Shown: positions 38,535-48,163, counted from the stretch's first letter. The stretch: DNA of 64,000 bases from Allobosea sp. TND4EK4 (GCF_900156025.1 NZ_FTMO01000001.1:974852-1038851), one strand, 5' to 3'. Notes: generated from the sequence alone by a model not told the origin. Program-made: numbers and translations.

Positions 38535-40241
38535 TCAGGAGGCGTCGCGCGGCAGCATCGCCTCCAGCACCTCGATATGATCGGCCTCGCTCGGCGGCTT
38601 GTCCCAGCGGATGCGGTTGATGCGGGGAAAGCGCATCGCGACCCCGGATTTGTGCCGCGTCGAGCGCTGCAAACCCTCGAACGCGACCTCGAAGACCAGC
38701 CCGCTCTGCGCCGTATGCGTGACCTCGCGGACCGGCCCGAACCGATTCAGCGTGTGCTTGCGGACATATTTGTCGAGCTCGATCAGCTCCTCGTCGGTGA
38801 AGCCGAAATAGGCCTTGCCCACCGGCACCAGCTCGAGACCGCCCTCCTCCCCGACGCGCCAGACGCCGAAGGTGTAGTCGGAATAGAAGGAGGACCGCTT
38901 GCCGTGGCCGCGCTGGGCATACATCAGCACGCAATCGACGAGCCTGGCGTCACGCTTCCACTTCCACCAATAGCCCTTCGGACGGCCGGGCAGATAAGGC
39001 GAGTCCAGCCGCTTGATCATGCAGCCCTCGACGGCATCGGCATCGGCCCCCGCGCCCGCCGAGGCGGGATCGGCGCGGGCGGCCGTCAGCGCCTCCCAGC
39101 TCGCAAAGGGGATGATCGGCGAGAGGTCGAAGCGCGGGCTGGCGAGGCGCGAGAGAAAGGCTTCCAGCCGCTGGCGCCGCTCGGCGAAAGGCAAATGGCG
39201 GATATCCTCCTGCCCATCCACGAGCAGGTCGTAGACACGGATATGGGCCGGAAACTCGCCCAGCATCCGGGCCGTCACCGCCTTTCGGTTCAGCCGCTGC
39301 TGCAGGGTGTTGAAGCTCTGCACGGTGCTCTCGCGCATCACCAGCAATTCGCCGTCGACGGCTCCGTCCTGCGTCAGCTCCTCGATGAGATCGGGGAAGG
39401 CGCCGGCGATGTCCTCGCCGGTGCGGGAATACATGCGCGTGACGCGGCTGCCGTCCTCCCTCAGCCCGCTCGCGGCCTGGACGCGGATGCCGTCCCATTT
39501 CCATTCGGCGCTGAACTCGGCCGGATCGAGCTTGTCGAAATCGCCATCCTCCAGCGGATGGGAGAGCATGACGGGCCGAAACGGGGCCGGGTCCGTCGCT
39601 TCCGGCCGGGGCCCCCTGCCCTCCAGCCAGGCGAAGAGTTCGACATAGGGCGGCTCCAGCCCGTGCCAGACATGCTCGACCTCGTCGGCGGGGATGCCGC
39701 CGAGGCTCGCCGCGGCGGTCTTGGCCAGCCGGGCGGAGACGCCGATCCGCAGGGAACCCGTGATCAGCTTCAGCAGCGCCCAGCGGCCGGTCTCGTCGAG
39801 CGCATCGAGCCAGGAGGCGACGAGGCGCGGCAGGTCGGTCCTGCCGGCCTCGCGCAGGGCCTCGACCACCTCCGGCAGATGCGGAACGGCGTTGGCGCCA
39901 TGCTTCGCCGGCCACATCAGCGCGACGGTTTCCGAGAGATCGCCGACATAATCGTAAGAGAGCGCAAAGAGCACCGGGTCGGTGCGCTCCGCGATCAGCG
40001 CACGGATGAGACCGGCCTTGGCATTGCGGAAGGACAATCCGCCCGTCATCGCCGCCAGCGCATAGCCGCGGTCGGGATCGGGCGTGGTGCGCAGATAGTT
40101 GGCGATCAGCGCGAGCTTGCCGTTGCGGCGCGGCTCATAGGCCAGCCGGTCGAGCAGCCAGGCAAAGCGGTTGAGACCGTCGCCCTCCTGCGGCTCGCCG
40201 GGAGCCTCTTCGTTACCGGCCCGTTCCTTGCTGTCGATCAT
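38535..40241 (-). CDS. ATP-dependent DNA ligase of the ligase-associated repair set
   Basis: This 568-residue ligase has an N-terminal helical domain, the adenylation site 'EWKWDGIRVQ' (AMP-accepting lysine near 247), 'VDGELLVM', 'EGCMIKRLDSPYLPG' and 'WWKWKRDARLVDCVLMYAQ', then an OB-fold with the closing 'MRFPRINRIRWDKPPSEADH'. This length and signature match the bacterial ATP ligase that co-occurs with an MBL exonuclease, a DEXH helicase and a phosphoesterase, all present in this window. It seals nicks during repair of damaged DNA. Confidence 0.92.
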   Translation of the reverse strand: MIDSKERAGNEEAPGEPQEGDGLNRFAWLLDRLAYEPRRNGKLALIANYLRTTPDPDRGYALAAMTGGLSFRNAKAGLIRALIAERTDPVLFALSYDYVGDLSETVALMWPAKHGANAVPHLPEVVEALREAGRTDLPRLVASWLDALDETGRWALLKLITGSLRIGVSARLAKTAAASLGGIPADEVEHVWHGLEPPYVELFAWLEGRGPRPEATDPAPFRPVMLSHPLEDGDFDKLDPAEFSAEWKWDGIRVQAASGLREDGSRVTRMYSRTGEDIAGAFPDLIEELTQDGAVDGELLVMRESTVQSFNTLQQRLNRKAVTARMLGEFPAHIRVYDLLVDGQEDIRHLPFAERRQRLEAFLSRLASPRFDLSPIIPFASWEALTAARADPASAGAGADADAVEGCMIKRLDSPYLPGRPKGYWWKWKRDARLVDCVLMYAQRGHGKRSSFYSDYTFGVWRVGEEGGLELVPVGKAYFGFTDEELIELDKYVRKHTLNRFGPVREVTHTAQSGLVFEVAFEGLQRSTRHKSGVAMRFPRINRIRWDKPPSEADHIEVLEAMLPRDAS

Positions 40242-40313
40242 TCAGACGCCATTCATGAACGAAATATTACCGGCGGGGGGATAGAACGAGATGGCTGTCG
40301 GGGATCGAACTTG

Positions 40314-41084
40314 ATGCGCACCGCGTTGCGGCTTCTCGCTTTGCCTGCTCTCGCCGCCACGTTGATGACCGGGACCGTCGCCCAGGCGTCCGGCTTTTCC
40401 TGCCGAGAGACGCCGATCGTGCGCTCCAGCGCCGTTCTGGCCTCCGTCGGGAGGCGCGTCGCGCAGGGCCAGCCGCTCGCCATCCTCGCGATCGGTTCCT
40501 CCTCCACTGAAGGCATCGGCGCCAGCGCCAAGGACAGGACCTATCCGGCCCGTCTCCAGGCGCTGCTCGGCAAGGCCTGGCCGAAATCCAGGGTCGAGAT
40601 CGCCAATGCCGGGATCGGCGGTGAGATCGCCCCGCAGACCCTCGCCCGCCTGAAGACCCTGCTCGCCGAGCGGCATTACGACCTGGTGATCTGGCAGGTC
40701 GGCACCAACGACGCGATCAGGGGCGGCGATCTCGACGCCTTCCGCGCGATGATCGGCGATGGCATCGCCCTGGTGAAGCAGGCAGGCCCTGCTCTCGCGA
40801 TCCTCGATCCGCAGTTCTTCCCCTCGATGAAGGAGCCCGAGCGCTACGCGACCTATGTCGCGGCGGTCGGCGAAGTCGCGCGGCGCGAGGGCGTGCCGGT
40901 CTTCGCGCGTTACGAGGCGATGAACCAATGGCATCGCGCCGATGCCGAGGCCTTCAAGGCGGCTCTCTGGACCGACGGCTTCCATATGAGCGATGCCGGC
41001 TATGATTGCCTGGCGCGCGACATGGCGCTCTCGCTGACCGAGATGGCCACGCCGACCCGCCCGGTGATGGCGCAGTCGCGCTGA
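40314..41084 (+). CDS. Secreted SGNH/GDSL hydrolase
   Basis: This 256-residue protein has a signal peptide (residues 1-25, ending 'TVAQASG'), block I nucleophile in 'AIGSSSTEGIG', oxyanion asparagine in 'WQVGTNDAI' and a C-terminal 'TDGFHMSDAGY' that supplies the Asp and His. It is a periplasmic or secreted esterase/acylhydrolase of unknown substrate. It is encoded on the opposite strand between the ligase and exonuclease genes, and converges closely on the latter. Confidence 0.82.
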   Translation: MRTALRLLALPALAATLMTGTVAQASGFSCRETPIVRSSAVLASVGRRVAQGQPLAILAIGSSSTEGIGASAKDRTYPARLQALLGKAWPKSRVEIANAGIGGEIAPQTLARLKTLLAERHYDLVIWQVGTNDAIRGGDLDAFRAMIGDGIALVKQAGPALAILDPQFFPSMKEPERYATYVAAVGEVARREGVPVFARYEAMNQWHRADAEAFKAALWTDGFHMSDAGYDCLARDMALSLTEMATPTRPVMAQSR

Positions 41085-41091
41085 GCGTGAC

Positions 41092-42180
41092 TCAGGCGGC
41101 CGGAGCATCCGCCGCCTCCCCTTCGGCTTCAGCCTCGCCCTCGTCGCCATAGCCGACGAGGTGCAGGGGCTTGGCCTTGAGTCCCTGTGTGCCGCACCAG
41201 TGGACGAGCGCCTCGGCCTCGCCATGGGTGACCCAGATCTCGCCGGCCTGAACCTCCCGGATCGTCGCCAGCAGATCGTCCCAGCCGGCATGGTCGGAGA
41301 CGACCAGCGGCAGCTCGACGCCCTTCTGCCGGGCCCGTGCGCGCACCCGCATCCAGCCGGAGGCGAAAGCGGTGACGGGATCGGGGAAGCGGCGCGCCCA
41401 CAAATCCTGCGTGGCGCTGGGCGGGCAGATGACGATCTCGCCGCCGAGGCTCTTGCGCTCCGCCGCGACGACCTTGCGGATCTCGCCGAGCGGGATGCCT
41501 TCGGCCTGATAGAACTCCGTGATCTTCTCGACGGCACCGTGGATGTAGATCGGCCGCTCGTAGCCGGCCTCGCGGATCAGGGCCATGACACGCTGCGCCT
41601 TGCCCAGCGAATAGGCCCCGACGATATGGGTGCGTTCCGGGAAGAGGCGAACCGATTCGAGCAGCTTGGCGACCTCGCCCGAGGCTGGCGGATGCCGGAA
41701 CACCGGCAGGCCGAAGGTCGCCTCGGTGATGAAGATGTCGCAGGGCACCGGCTCGAATCCGGCGCAGGTCGGGTCGCGCTCGCGCTTGTAGTCACCGGAG
41801 GCGACGATGCGCAGCCCGCGGCTCTCGACGACGATCTGCGCCGAGCCGAGGACATGGCCGGCCGGCACGAAGCGGAAATCGACCTCGCCGATGCGCGTCG
41901 TCTCGCCGGGAATCGCGACCTGCCGCGTATCCGTGAAGCCCTCGCCATAACGCAGCGCCATGATCGCCAGCGTCTCGCGCGTCGCCAGCACGGCACCATG
42001 GCCGGCGCGGGCATGGTCGGAATGGCCATGGGTGATGAGCGCGCGCGCCACCGGCCGCACCGGATCGATATGGATGTCGGCCGGCGGGCAATAGAGCCCG
42101 GCCGGCGTCGGCAGCAGCAATTCGGACGGTCGCCAGCGGGCGCCTTGTCCGGCCCGGGCACTTTGTCTGGTCAGTGTCAT
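41092..42180 (-). CDS. Ligase-associated DNA exonuclease (metallo-beta-lactamase fold)
   Basis: This 362-residue MBL/beta-CASP relative has the metal motif 'ITHGHSDHARAG' at residues 50-60 and further ligands in 'VPAGHVLGSAQ' and 'VASGDYKRERDPT'. It belongs to the family found with the bacterial ATP ligase, helicase and PdeM phosphoesterase and is expected to trim DNA ends. It has the same orientation as the ligase gene, with the SGNH gene inserted between them. Confidence 0.9.
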   Translation of the reverse strand: MTLTRQSARAGQGARWRPSELLLPTPAGLYCPPADIHIDPVRPVARALITHGHSDHARAGHGAVLATRETLAIMALRYGEGFTDTRQVAIPGETTRIGEVDFRFVPAGHVLGSAQIVVESRGLRIVASGDYKRERDPTCAGFEPVPCDIFITEATFGLPVFRHPPASGEVAKLLESVRLFPERTHIVGAYSLGKAQRVMALIREAGYERPIYIHGAVEKITEFYQAEGIPLGEIRKVVAAERKSLGGEIVICPPSATQDLWARRFPDPVTAFASGWMRVRARARQKGVELPLVVSDHAGWDDLLATIREVQAGEIWVTHGEAEALVHWCGTQGLKAKPLHLVGYGDEGEAEAEGEAADAPAA

Positions 42181-42203
42181 CCTCCTCAGATAAATCCCCG
42201 GAC

Positions 42204-43163
42204 ATGACGGAAAAGGGCCTCAACACGCATTTCGCCTCGTCCGGGAACCCGGCGCTGGACCGGCGCTACGCCTGGGCCGAGGCGGCGCTCAGGGATGGCG
42301 ACCCGCAGGCCGCCGCCGAAATCCTCGACCAGACCCTGGCGGAAGCCTATCACTTCACCGCCGCCTGGCATCTCTACGGGCTCGCCAAGGAGGCGCTGGG
42401 GCAGCGGGAGGACGCGGCGACCGCCTGGCGGCAGTGCCTCGACCTCGACCCCAACGACCATTTCGGCGCAAGGCTCGACCTTGCCCGCATCGGCGCGCTC
42501 GCGGCCGAGCAGGCGACCTCGGAGAATTTCTCCGGTGCCCTCTTCGACGGCTATGCCGACCGCTTCGACAGCCATCTCACCCAGACCCTGCGCTACAACG
42601 CACCCGAATTGCTGAAGGACGGGCTGGTGCGCTGCTGCAGCAACGCCGGCCGGCCCTTCCGGTTCGACATGGTGCTCGATCTGGGCTGCGGCACGGGGCT
42701 GATGGGCGAGGCGATCCAGGAGCAGGCGGGCTTCCTCGCCGGCTGTGACCTCTCCCCCCGCATGATCGAGCGGGCCCGCGCCAAGATCGGCGTCGATGGC
42801 GCACCGCTCTACGACAAGCTCTCGGTGGCGGGGCTCACCGCCTATCTGGCGAGCCGGCCCGACCGGAGCGCCGACCTCGTGGTCGCAGCGGATGTCTTTG
42901 TCTATGTCGGGGAGCTCGCCCCCTGCTTCAGCCAGAGCGCGCGGGTGCTGGAGCCCGGCGGGCTTCTGGCCTTCACCGTGCAGACCCACCCGGGCGAAGG
43001 CGTGATCGTGGGCGAGGATCGGCGGTTCGCGCATGCGGAAGGCTGGCTGCGACAGAGGCTGGACGAAGCCGGGCTCACACCCTTGCTCCTCGAGCCCGCC
43101 AGCACGCGGCAGGATCGCGGAACGCCCGTGCCGGGGCTGCTGGTGGTGGCCGAGCGGCGGTGA
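42204..43163 (+). CDS. TPR-containing SAM-dependent methyltransferase
   Basis: This 319-residue protein has an N-terminal region with two TPR-like helix pairs ('AAEILDQTLAEAYHFTAAWHLYGLAKEAL', 'WRQCLDLDPND') and a class I methyltransferase domain with 'MVLDLGCGTGLMGEAI' and 'VVAADVFVYVGEL'. The substrate is not known; relatives are often called predicted TPR methyltransferases. ATG 42204 is chosen; an in-frame GTG at 42174 would overlap the exonuclease start. Confidence 0.82.
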   Translation: MTEKGLNTHFASSGNPALDRRYAWAEAALRDGDPQAAAEILDQTLAEAYHFTAAWHLYGLAKEALGQREDAATAWRQCLDLDPNDHFGARLDLARIGALAAEQATSENFSGALFDGYADRFDSHLTQTLRYNAPELLKDGLVRCCSNAGRPFRFDMVLDLGCGTGLMGEAIQEQAGFLAGCDLSPRMIERARAKIGVDGAPLYDKLSVAGLTAYLASRPDRSADLVVAADVFVYVGELAPCFSQSARVLEPGGLLAFTVQTHPGEGVIVGEDRRFAHAEGWLRQRLDEAGLTPLLLEPASTRQDRGTPVPGLLVVAERR

Positions 43164-43772
43164 GCGGGGCCGGTCCTTCCGGCCCGGACGTTCCGGGGCA
43201 GGAGCAGGCCTGAGCCGGACCAACGGAGAGCGTGCACCGAAAGCCCCGTCCGGCTGTCGCCGCGGGGTTTCGGATGGGGCGATCCCAAGGGGATGCGCGG
43301 GGTTAAGGGCGGCGCGCGGTTTTGGCCGCGTGCCGATGTCGATGTCGAGTGTCGAAGTCGATGCGGCGCCTGCCGGCCCCGCCCGAAACCCCGCGCGCGG
43401 TTGTCTTGTGAGGTTGTTCGCCAGGGCGAAACCGGGCCTGCCTGTTCAGCCCGGCGGCGAGAACCCCTCCGGATCAAGGCCACCCGCATGATGGCGCGAA
43501 ACCCGAAACACCGCATCCAGCCCGGCCGCACGATGCCTCGCGAAGCCCCCTTGGTCGGGCGGGACGGCGCGAGGATAAGGGCGGAGCGGCTGGCGGGGAT
43601 AAGTCCGCGCCGTCGAATTCGATCTCGCACGGAACCCCACCGTCATCCCGGAGAAGCGGCGACGCCGCACCGGTCCGGGATGACCTCGTATGCCCGGGCG
43701 AAATCAGCGGGCTTCAGTCCAGCCGCTTCCATATGCCGGGGCGGCAGATCCTGCGCAGGGCCGCAGCCTCGC
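43164..43772. other. 609-base intergenic stretch between methyltransferase and zinT
   Basis: I see no convincing gene. Open frames here lack ribosome sites and family resemblance. It contains a palindromic repeat at 43642-43684 and a run of short TCGATGTCGA-like direct repeats near 43340. Confidence 0.5.
43642..43684. repeat. Mosaic intergenic repeat, short copy 3 (GTCATCCC family)
   Basis: Perfect 11-base ends GTCATCCCGGA / TCCGGGATGAC enclose a second hairpin GCGGCG-A-CGCCGC. It carries only the terminal parts of the longer copies at 23593 and 37573, as expected for a deletion derivative. Confidence 0.75.
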
Positions 43773-44450
43773 TCAATGGGCCAGCATTTCCTTGACGATC
43801 TGCTTGCCCGTCAGATCCGCCGGGTAATAGGTGGGCCAGTTGGTGAGTTCCTTCAGCAGCGCGGCGCGGTCATTGCCCCAATAGAGATGGTAATGATCCG
43901 CGATTTCCGGTGCGATATTGTGATCGCTGAACTGGATGAATTGCGGAGCCGCCTCGTCGCCATCCGCCTTCCTGAAGACGAAGCGCACGCCGCGATTGCC
44001 CTTGGGGTAGGTGAGGACCTCGTAGCCATCCGTCACATAACTGGCCTTGGCCGATTGCTTCCCGCGGAAGAAGGTCACGCTGCTGCCTGCGATGACGATC
44101 TTGTCGACATCGGTCTTGTACCCCGCTTCGTAATAGGCCCGGTATTCACTGGCGCTCTTGCCACCGTGCTTCGCCTTGTCGGCCATGACCGAATCCAGCG
44201 TCCCGTCGAGCAGATAAGGGTAGACGGACTGCCACTCGCCTTCCCAGTCTTCAAGCGTTCGCGGCTTGACCTGATCGTCCTTGAAGTAGCCGTTGTAGAT
44301 CTCGCTGTTTGCGCCATGGGCGTGGCCGTGGGCGTGATCGTGTCTCGTCGACCTGGCCCAAGCCGGCCCTGCGGCGACGAGGCTTCCTGCAAGGAGCGCG
44401 GTGCAAGCCAGGGCAATCGCGCGAGCGGGTCTGGAGATGATCGTCAGCAT
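43773..44450 (-). CDS. zinT: Periplasmic zinc-binding protein ZinT
   Basis: This 225-residue secreted protein has a signal peptide (about 1-32), a His-rich linker 'HDHAHGHAHGANSE' and the ZinT calycin-like domain with 'LEDWEGEWQSVYPYLLDG', 'EYRAYYEAGYKTDVDKIVI' and the zinc-site 'FSDHNIAPEIADHYHLYWG'. It binds periplasmic zinc and can hand it to ZnuA during zinc starvation. A perfect palindrome of Zur type lies 57 bases upstream. Confidence 0.94.
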   Translation of the reverse strand: MLTIISRPARAIALACTALLAGSLVAAGPAWARSTRHDHAHGHAHGANSEIYNGYFKDDQVKPRTLEDWEGEWQSVYPYLLDGTLDSVMADKAKHGGKSASEYRAYYEAGYKTDVDKIVIAGSSVTFFRGKQSAKASYVTDGYEVLTYPKGNRGVRFVFRKADGDEAAPQFIQFSDHNIAPEIADHYHLYWGNDRAALLKELTNWPTYYPADLTGKQIVKEMLAH

Positions 44451-44507
44451 GCCTCGTGTCCTTTCGAGCGGGCCGGCCAGGATGGGCCCGCGGGCAGCCT
44501 CAATGAA

Positions 44508-44524
44508 ATGTTATGATATAACAT
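44508..44524. promoter_or_regulatory. Zur-like operator upstream of zinT
   Basis: ATGTTAT-GAT-ATAACAT, perfect 7-base arms around a 3-base centre, in an AT-rich island between zinT and the helicase gene. It matches the general form of alphaproteobacterial Zur boxes (GTTAT-N-ATAAC). Placement before zinT supports zinc-dependent repression. Confidence 0.75.
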
Positions 44525-44650
44525 GTCAAGATGTGCGTGAGGCACGCGGCGCAAGACGAGCGCGGGAACCACGGCCCGCCACGAGCCGTCAGCGAACTCC
44601 ACGGCCATTCCCCTTTCGTTCCCCGCCACCCCGCCCTATCTTCGCTGGGC

Positions 44651-47173
44651 ATGGCCGCCCCCTCCCCGCTTCCCCCCGCCTTCGAGGCCTGGTTTCAGAG
44701 TCGCGGCTGGAGCGTGCGGCCGCATCAGCTCGCGCTGCTGGAGGAGGCTCGCGCGGGACGCTCCACCCTGCTGGTCGCCCCGACAGGGGCCGGCAAGACG
44801 CTGGCGGGCTTCCTGCCCTCGCTGGTCGAGCTGGCCGGGCGGGAGGGCAAGGCCGGTGGCAAAGCCCAAGGCGACGGGCTGCACACGCTCTACATCTCGC
44901 CGCTGAAGGCGCTGGCGGTCGACATCGCCCGCAATCTCGATGCCCCCGTGCGCGAAATGGGCCTTCCGATCACGATCGAGACCCGCACGGGCGACACCTC
45001 GGCCGCCAAGCGGACCCGCCAGATCCAGCGCCCGCCTGACATCCTGCTGACCACGCCTGAGCAGCTCGCCTTGCTGGTCTCCCATCGCGACGCGGCGCCG
45101 TTCTTCGCCTCGCTGAAGCGCATCGTGCTCGACGAACTGCACGCGCTGGTCACCTCCAAGCGCGGCGACCTGCTGGCTCTCGACCTCGCGCGGCTGAAGG
45201 CGCTGGCGCCGCAGGTCTCGGCCGTGGGGCTCTCGGCCACGGTGCGCGAGCCGGCCGATCTGCAGCGCTATCTCGGCGGCGCCGAGACGCCGGCCGGGCT
45301 CGTCACCGTGGCGGGCGGGGCCAAGCCGCGCATCGGCCTGCTCGATACGGAGCGCCGCCTGCCGATCGCCGGCCACACCACGCAGCATGCAATGGCGGAC
45401 ATCTACGAGGCGATCCGCGCGCACAAGCTCACCCTCGTCTTCGTCAACACCCGCATGCAGGCGGAATTCGCCTTCCAGGCCCTGTGGACCCTCAATGAGG
45501 ACAGCCTGCCGATCGCGCTGCATCACGGCTCGCTCGACGCCACCCAGCGCCGCAAGGTCGAGGCGGCGATGGCGGCCGGGCGGCTGAAGGCCGTCGTCTG
45601 CACCGCGACGCTCGACCTCGGCATCGACTGGGGGGATGTCGACCTCGTCGTCAATCTCGGCGCGCCCAAGGGCGCGAGCCGGCTGATGCAGCGCATCGGC
45701 CGTTCCAACCACCGCATGGACGAGCCCTCGCAGGCGCTGCTGGTGCCCTCCAACCGCTTCGAGATGCTGGAATGCCGCGCGGCGCTGGAGGCGGTCCACG
45801 AGGCGGCGCAGGACACGCCCGCCCCGCGTCTCGGCGCGCTCGACGTGCTGGCCCAGCATGTGCTCGGCGTCGCCTGCTCGGACGGATTCCAGGCCGATGC
45901 GCTCTATGAAGAGGTCCGCACCGCCGCTCCTTATGCCGATCTGACGCGCGAGGATTTCGATGCGGTGGTGCATTTCGTCGCCACCGGCGGCTATGCGCTG
46001 AAGAGCTATGAGCGCTTCGCCAAGCTGCGTCAGGACAAGGCCGGCCTGTGGCGGGCCAGCAACGCCAAGGTGATCCAGCAATACCGCATGAATGTTGGCA
46101 CCATCGTCGAATCGACCATGCTCAAGGTGCGGCTCGGCCGGTCGCGGGCCGGCCGGCCGGGCCATTCTCCAGTGCCGAAGGCTGCCGGCATGCTCCCCCG
46201 CGGCGGGCGCGTGCTCGGCGAGATCGAGGAGTATTTCGCCGAGACCATGGTGGCCGGCGACACCTTCGTCTTCGCCGGCGAGGTGCTGCGCTTCGAGGGG
46301 ATCCATGAGAACGAGGCTTTGTGCTCGCGCGCCTCGCCCGGCACCGACCCGAAGGTGCCCTCCTATGCCGGCGGCAAGTTCCCGCTCTCGACCTTCCTGG
46401 CCGCCCGCGTGCGCGCCATGCTCGCCTCGCCGGAGCTCTGGCACAGCCTGCCGGAGGAGGTGGCGAGCTGGCTGCACGCGCAGAGGCTGAAATCGCGCCT
46501 GCCCCAGCCCGGCGAACTGCTGGTCGAGACCTTTCCGCGCGCCGGGCGCTTCTACCTCGTCGCCTACCCCTTCGAAGGCCGGCTCGCGCACCAGACGCTC
46601 GGCATGCTGCTGACGCGGCGGCTGGAGCGCGCGCGGATGCGCCCGCTCGGCTTCGTCTGCAACGATTACGGCATGGCCTGCTGGGCGCTGGGCGACATGA
46701 GCGCCGCCATCGCGCGCGGCGCGCTCGACCTCGACGACCTGTTCGCGCAGGACATGCTGGGCGACGACCTGGAGGAATGGCTGGCGGAATCGGCGCTGAT
46801 GAAGCGAACCTTCCGGCAATGCGCGGTGATCGCGGGGTTGATCGAGCGCCGCTTTCCCGGCCAGGAAAAGAACGGAAGGCAGGTCACCATGTCGACAGAC
46901 CTCGTCTACGACGTGCTGCGCCGGCACGAGCCGGACCACATCCTGCTCAAGGCCGCGCGGGCCGATGCGGCGACGGGCCTGCTCGACATTCGCCGGCTGG
47001 GTGAGATGCTGACACGAATCAGCGGCCGAATCATTCATCAGCCGCTGGATCATGTCTCGCCGCTCGGCGTCTCGGTGATGCTCGAGATCGGGCGCGAGGC
47101 GGTCCATGGCGAGGCGGCGGACGAGATTCTGGCGGAAGCAGAGGCAATGCTGACCGAAGAGGCGATGGCGTGA
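44651..47173 (+). CDS. Ligase-associated DEXH-box helicase (Lhr-like)
   Basis: This 840-residue superfamily 2 helicase has Walker A 'APTGAGKT' near 43, 'LYISPLKALAVDIARNL', DEXH box 'VLDELHAL' near 160, 'VGLSATVREP', 'HHGSLDATQRRKVE' and 'QRIGRSNHRMDEPS'. The Lhr core, winged-helix and DEXH-associated domains follow. I chose ATG 44651 because the frame upstream is only an open extension. It overlaps the phosphoesterase gene by four bases. It is expected to unwind DNA or RNA:DNA hybrids in the ligase-linked damage response. Confidence 0.93.
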   Translation: MAAPSPLPPAFEAWFQSRGWSVRPHQLALLEEARAGRSTLLVAPTGAGKTLAGFLPSLVELAGREGKAGGKAQGDGLHTLYISPLKALAVDIARNLDAPVREMGLPITIETRTGDTSAAKRTRQIQRPPDILLTTPEQLALLVSHRDAAPFFASLKRIVLDELHALVTSKRGDLLALDLARLKALAPQVSAVGLSATVREPADLQRYLGGAETPAGLVTVAGGAKPRIGLLDTERRLPIAGHTTQHAMADIYEAIRAHKLTLVFVNTRMQAEFAFQALWTLNEDSLPIALHHGSLDATQRRKVEAAMAAGRLKAVVCTATLDLGIDWGDVDLVVNLGAPKGASRLMQRIGRSNHRMDEPSQALLVPSNRFEMLECRAALEAVHEAAQDTPAPRLGALDVLAQHVLGVACSDGFQADALYEEVRTAAPYADLTREDFDAVVHFVATGGYALKSYERFAKLRQDKAGLWRASNAKVIQQYRMNVGTIVESTMLKVRLGRSRAGRPGHSPVPKAAGMLPRGGRVLGEIEEYFAETMVAGDTFVFAGEVLRFEGIHENEALCSRASPGTDPKVPSYAGGKFPLSTFLAARVRAMLASPELWHSLPEEVASWLHAQRLKSRLPQPGELLVETFPRAGRFYLVAYPFEGRLAHQTLGMLLTRRLERARMRPLGFVCNDYGMACWALGDMSAAIARGALDLDDLFAQDMLGDDLEEWLAESALMKRTFRQCAVIAGLIERRFPGQEKNGRQVTMSTDLVYDVLRRHEPDHILLKAARADAATGLLDIRRLGEMLTRISGRIIHQPLDHVSPLGVSVMLEIGREAVHGEAADEILAEAEAMLTEEAMA

Positions 47174-47877
47174 CGGCAGCAGCGGCCGTCCCGATGACGA
47201 CGCGCGAGGCCTTCATGCTGGGCCGGCTCGCGATCGTGCCCGATCTCTCCGGCGCTCTCTTTCTGCCGGAGGAGCGGACGCTGGTGGTCGCCGACCTGCA
47301 CCTCGAAAAAGGCTCCGCCTACGCCATGCGCGGCGTGATGCTGCCGCCCTACGACACCACGGCGACGCTGGCCGCGCTCTCGGCCGCGATCCTGCGGCTG
47401 CGCCCGGCGCGGGTGATCGCGCTCGGCGATTCCTTCCACGACCGGCAGGCGGAGGCGCGGCTGGCGCCCCAGACGCTGGCGGCGCTGCATCTGATGCAGC
47501 AGGGCCGAGACTGGCTCTGGATCACCGGGAACCACGATCCGGCGGTCGGCGCCCGCGTCGGCGGCGAGAGCGCCGATGCGATCGTGCTCGGCGGCGTCAC
47601 GTTCCGCCACGAGCCCGACCCGGTCGAGACGGGCTACGAGGTCGCCGGCCATCTGCACCCGGCCGCCAAGCTCAGGATGCGCGGCCGGGCGCTGCGCCGC
47701 CGCTGCTTTGCGCTCTCGCCCCGCCGCTGCGTGATGCCGGCGATGGGCGCCTATGCCGGCGGGCTCAATTTGCGCGACGCGGCCTTCCGCCCCCTGTTCC
47801 GCGAGGGGCTGAGCGCCCATCTCCTCGGCGACGGGCGCCTGTTCCGCATCGACCCGCGGCTGCTGCTGCCGGATTGA
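47170..47877 (+). CDS. pdeM: Ligase-associated DNA damage response endonuclease PdeM
   Basis: This 235-residue metallophosphoesterase has ligand motifs in order: 'VADLHLEKG', 'ALGDSFHD', 'ITGNHDPAVG' and 'EVAGHLHPAAK'. It is the fourth member of the ligase-associated repair set. Its GTG start overlaps the helicase stop (GTGA), showing translational coupling; an ATG eight codons in is an alternative. Confidence 0.9.
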   Translation: MTAAAAVPMTTREAFMLGRLAIVPDLSGALFLPEERTLVVADLHLEKGSAYAMRGVMLPPYDTTATLAALSAAILRLRPARVIALGDSFHDRQAEARLAPQTLAALHLMQQGRDWLWITGNHDPAVGARVGGESADAIVLGGVTFRHEPDPVETGYEVAGHLHPAAKLRMRGRALRRRCFALSPRRCVMPAMGAYAGGLNLRDAAFRPLFREGLSAHLLGDGRLFRIDPRLLLPD

Positions 47878-48088
47878 ACCGCCGGTTTTTCGCGATCTCT
47901 AGGGAGCGCCGGTCGTGGTGGATCCCGTCCGGCGCGGCACCGTGGCAAAATTCCTGTCCGGCATCCTGCGCGCGCCACCGAACGGGTTGCGTCCGCCCCG
48001 CGCATGTGGCATCAGGGCGCCGCTTCGGAACGACGCCACGCCCGCAACCGCTTCACCGCGACCGCGACGCGCCCCGGCCGCCGGACCT

Positions 48089-48163
48089 GCTGCGGTAGCT
48101 CAGTGGTAGAGCACTCCATTGGTAATGGAGAGGTCGAGAGTTCAATCCTCTCTCGCAGCACCA
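48089..48163 (+). tRNA. tRNA-Thr (GGT)
   Basis: A 75-base cloverleaf: acceptor GCTGCGG pairs with TCGCAGC (one G-U), discriminator A and encoded CCA. The anticodon stem CTCCA/TGGAG encloses loop TTGGTAA, giving anticodon GGT (codon ACC). The T-arm is 'GAGAG-TTCAATC-CTCTC'. An integrase begins 94 bases downstream, so the 3' half is the probable attachment site of the island. Confidence 0.95.

Noticed and set aside
43293..44516. A 407-codon plus-strand frame covering the intergenic region and antisense to zinT
   Set aside because: The zinT reading is certain, and the frame lacks family resemblance and a ribosome site.
44636..47107. An 823-codon minus-strand frame opposite the repair helicase
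   Set aside because: It is a shadow of the helicase gene; it has no domain, ribosome site or plausible start.
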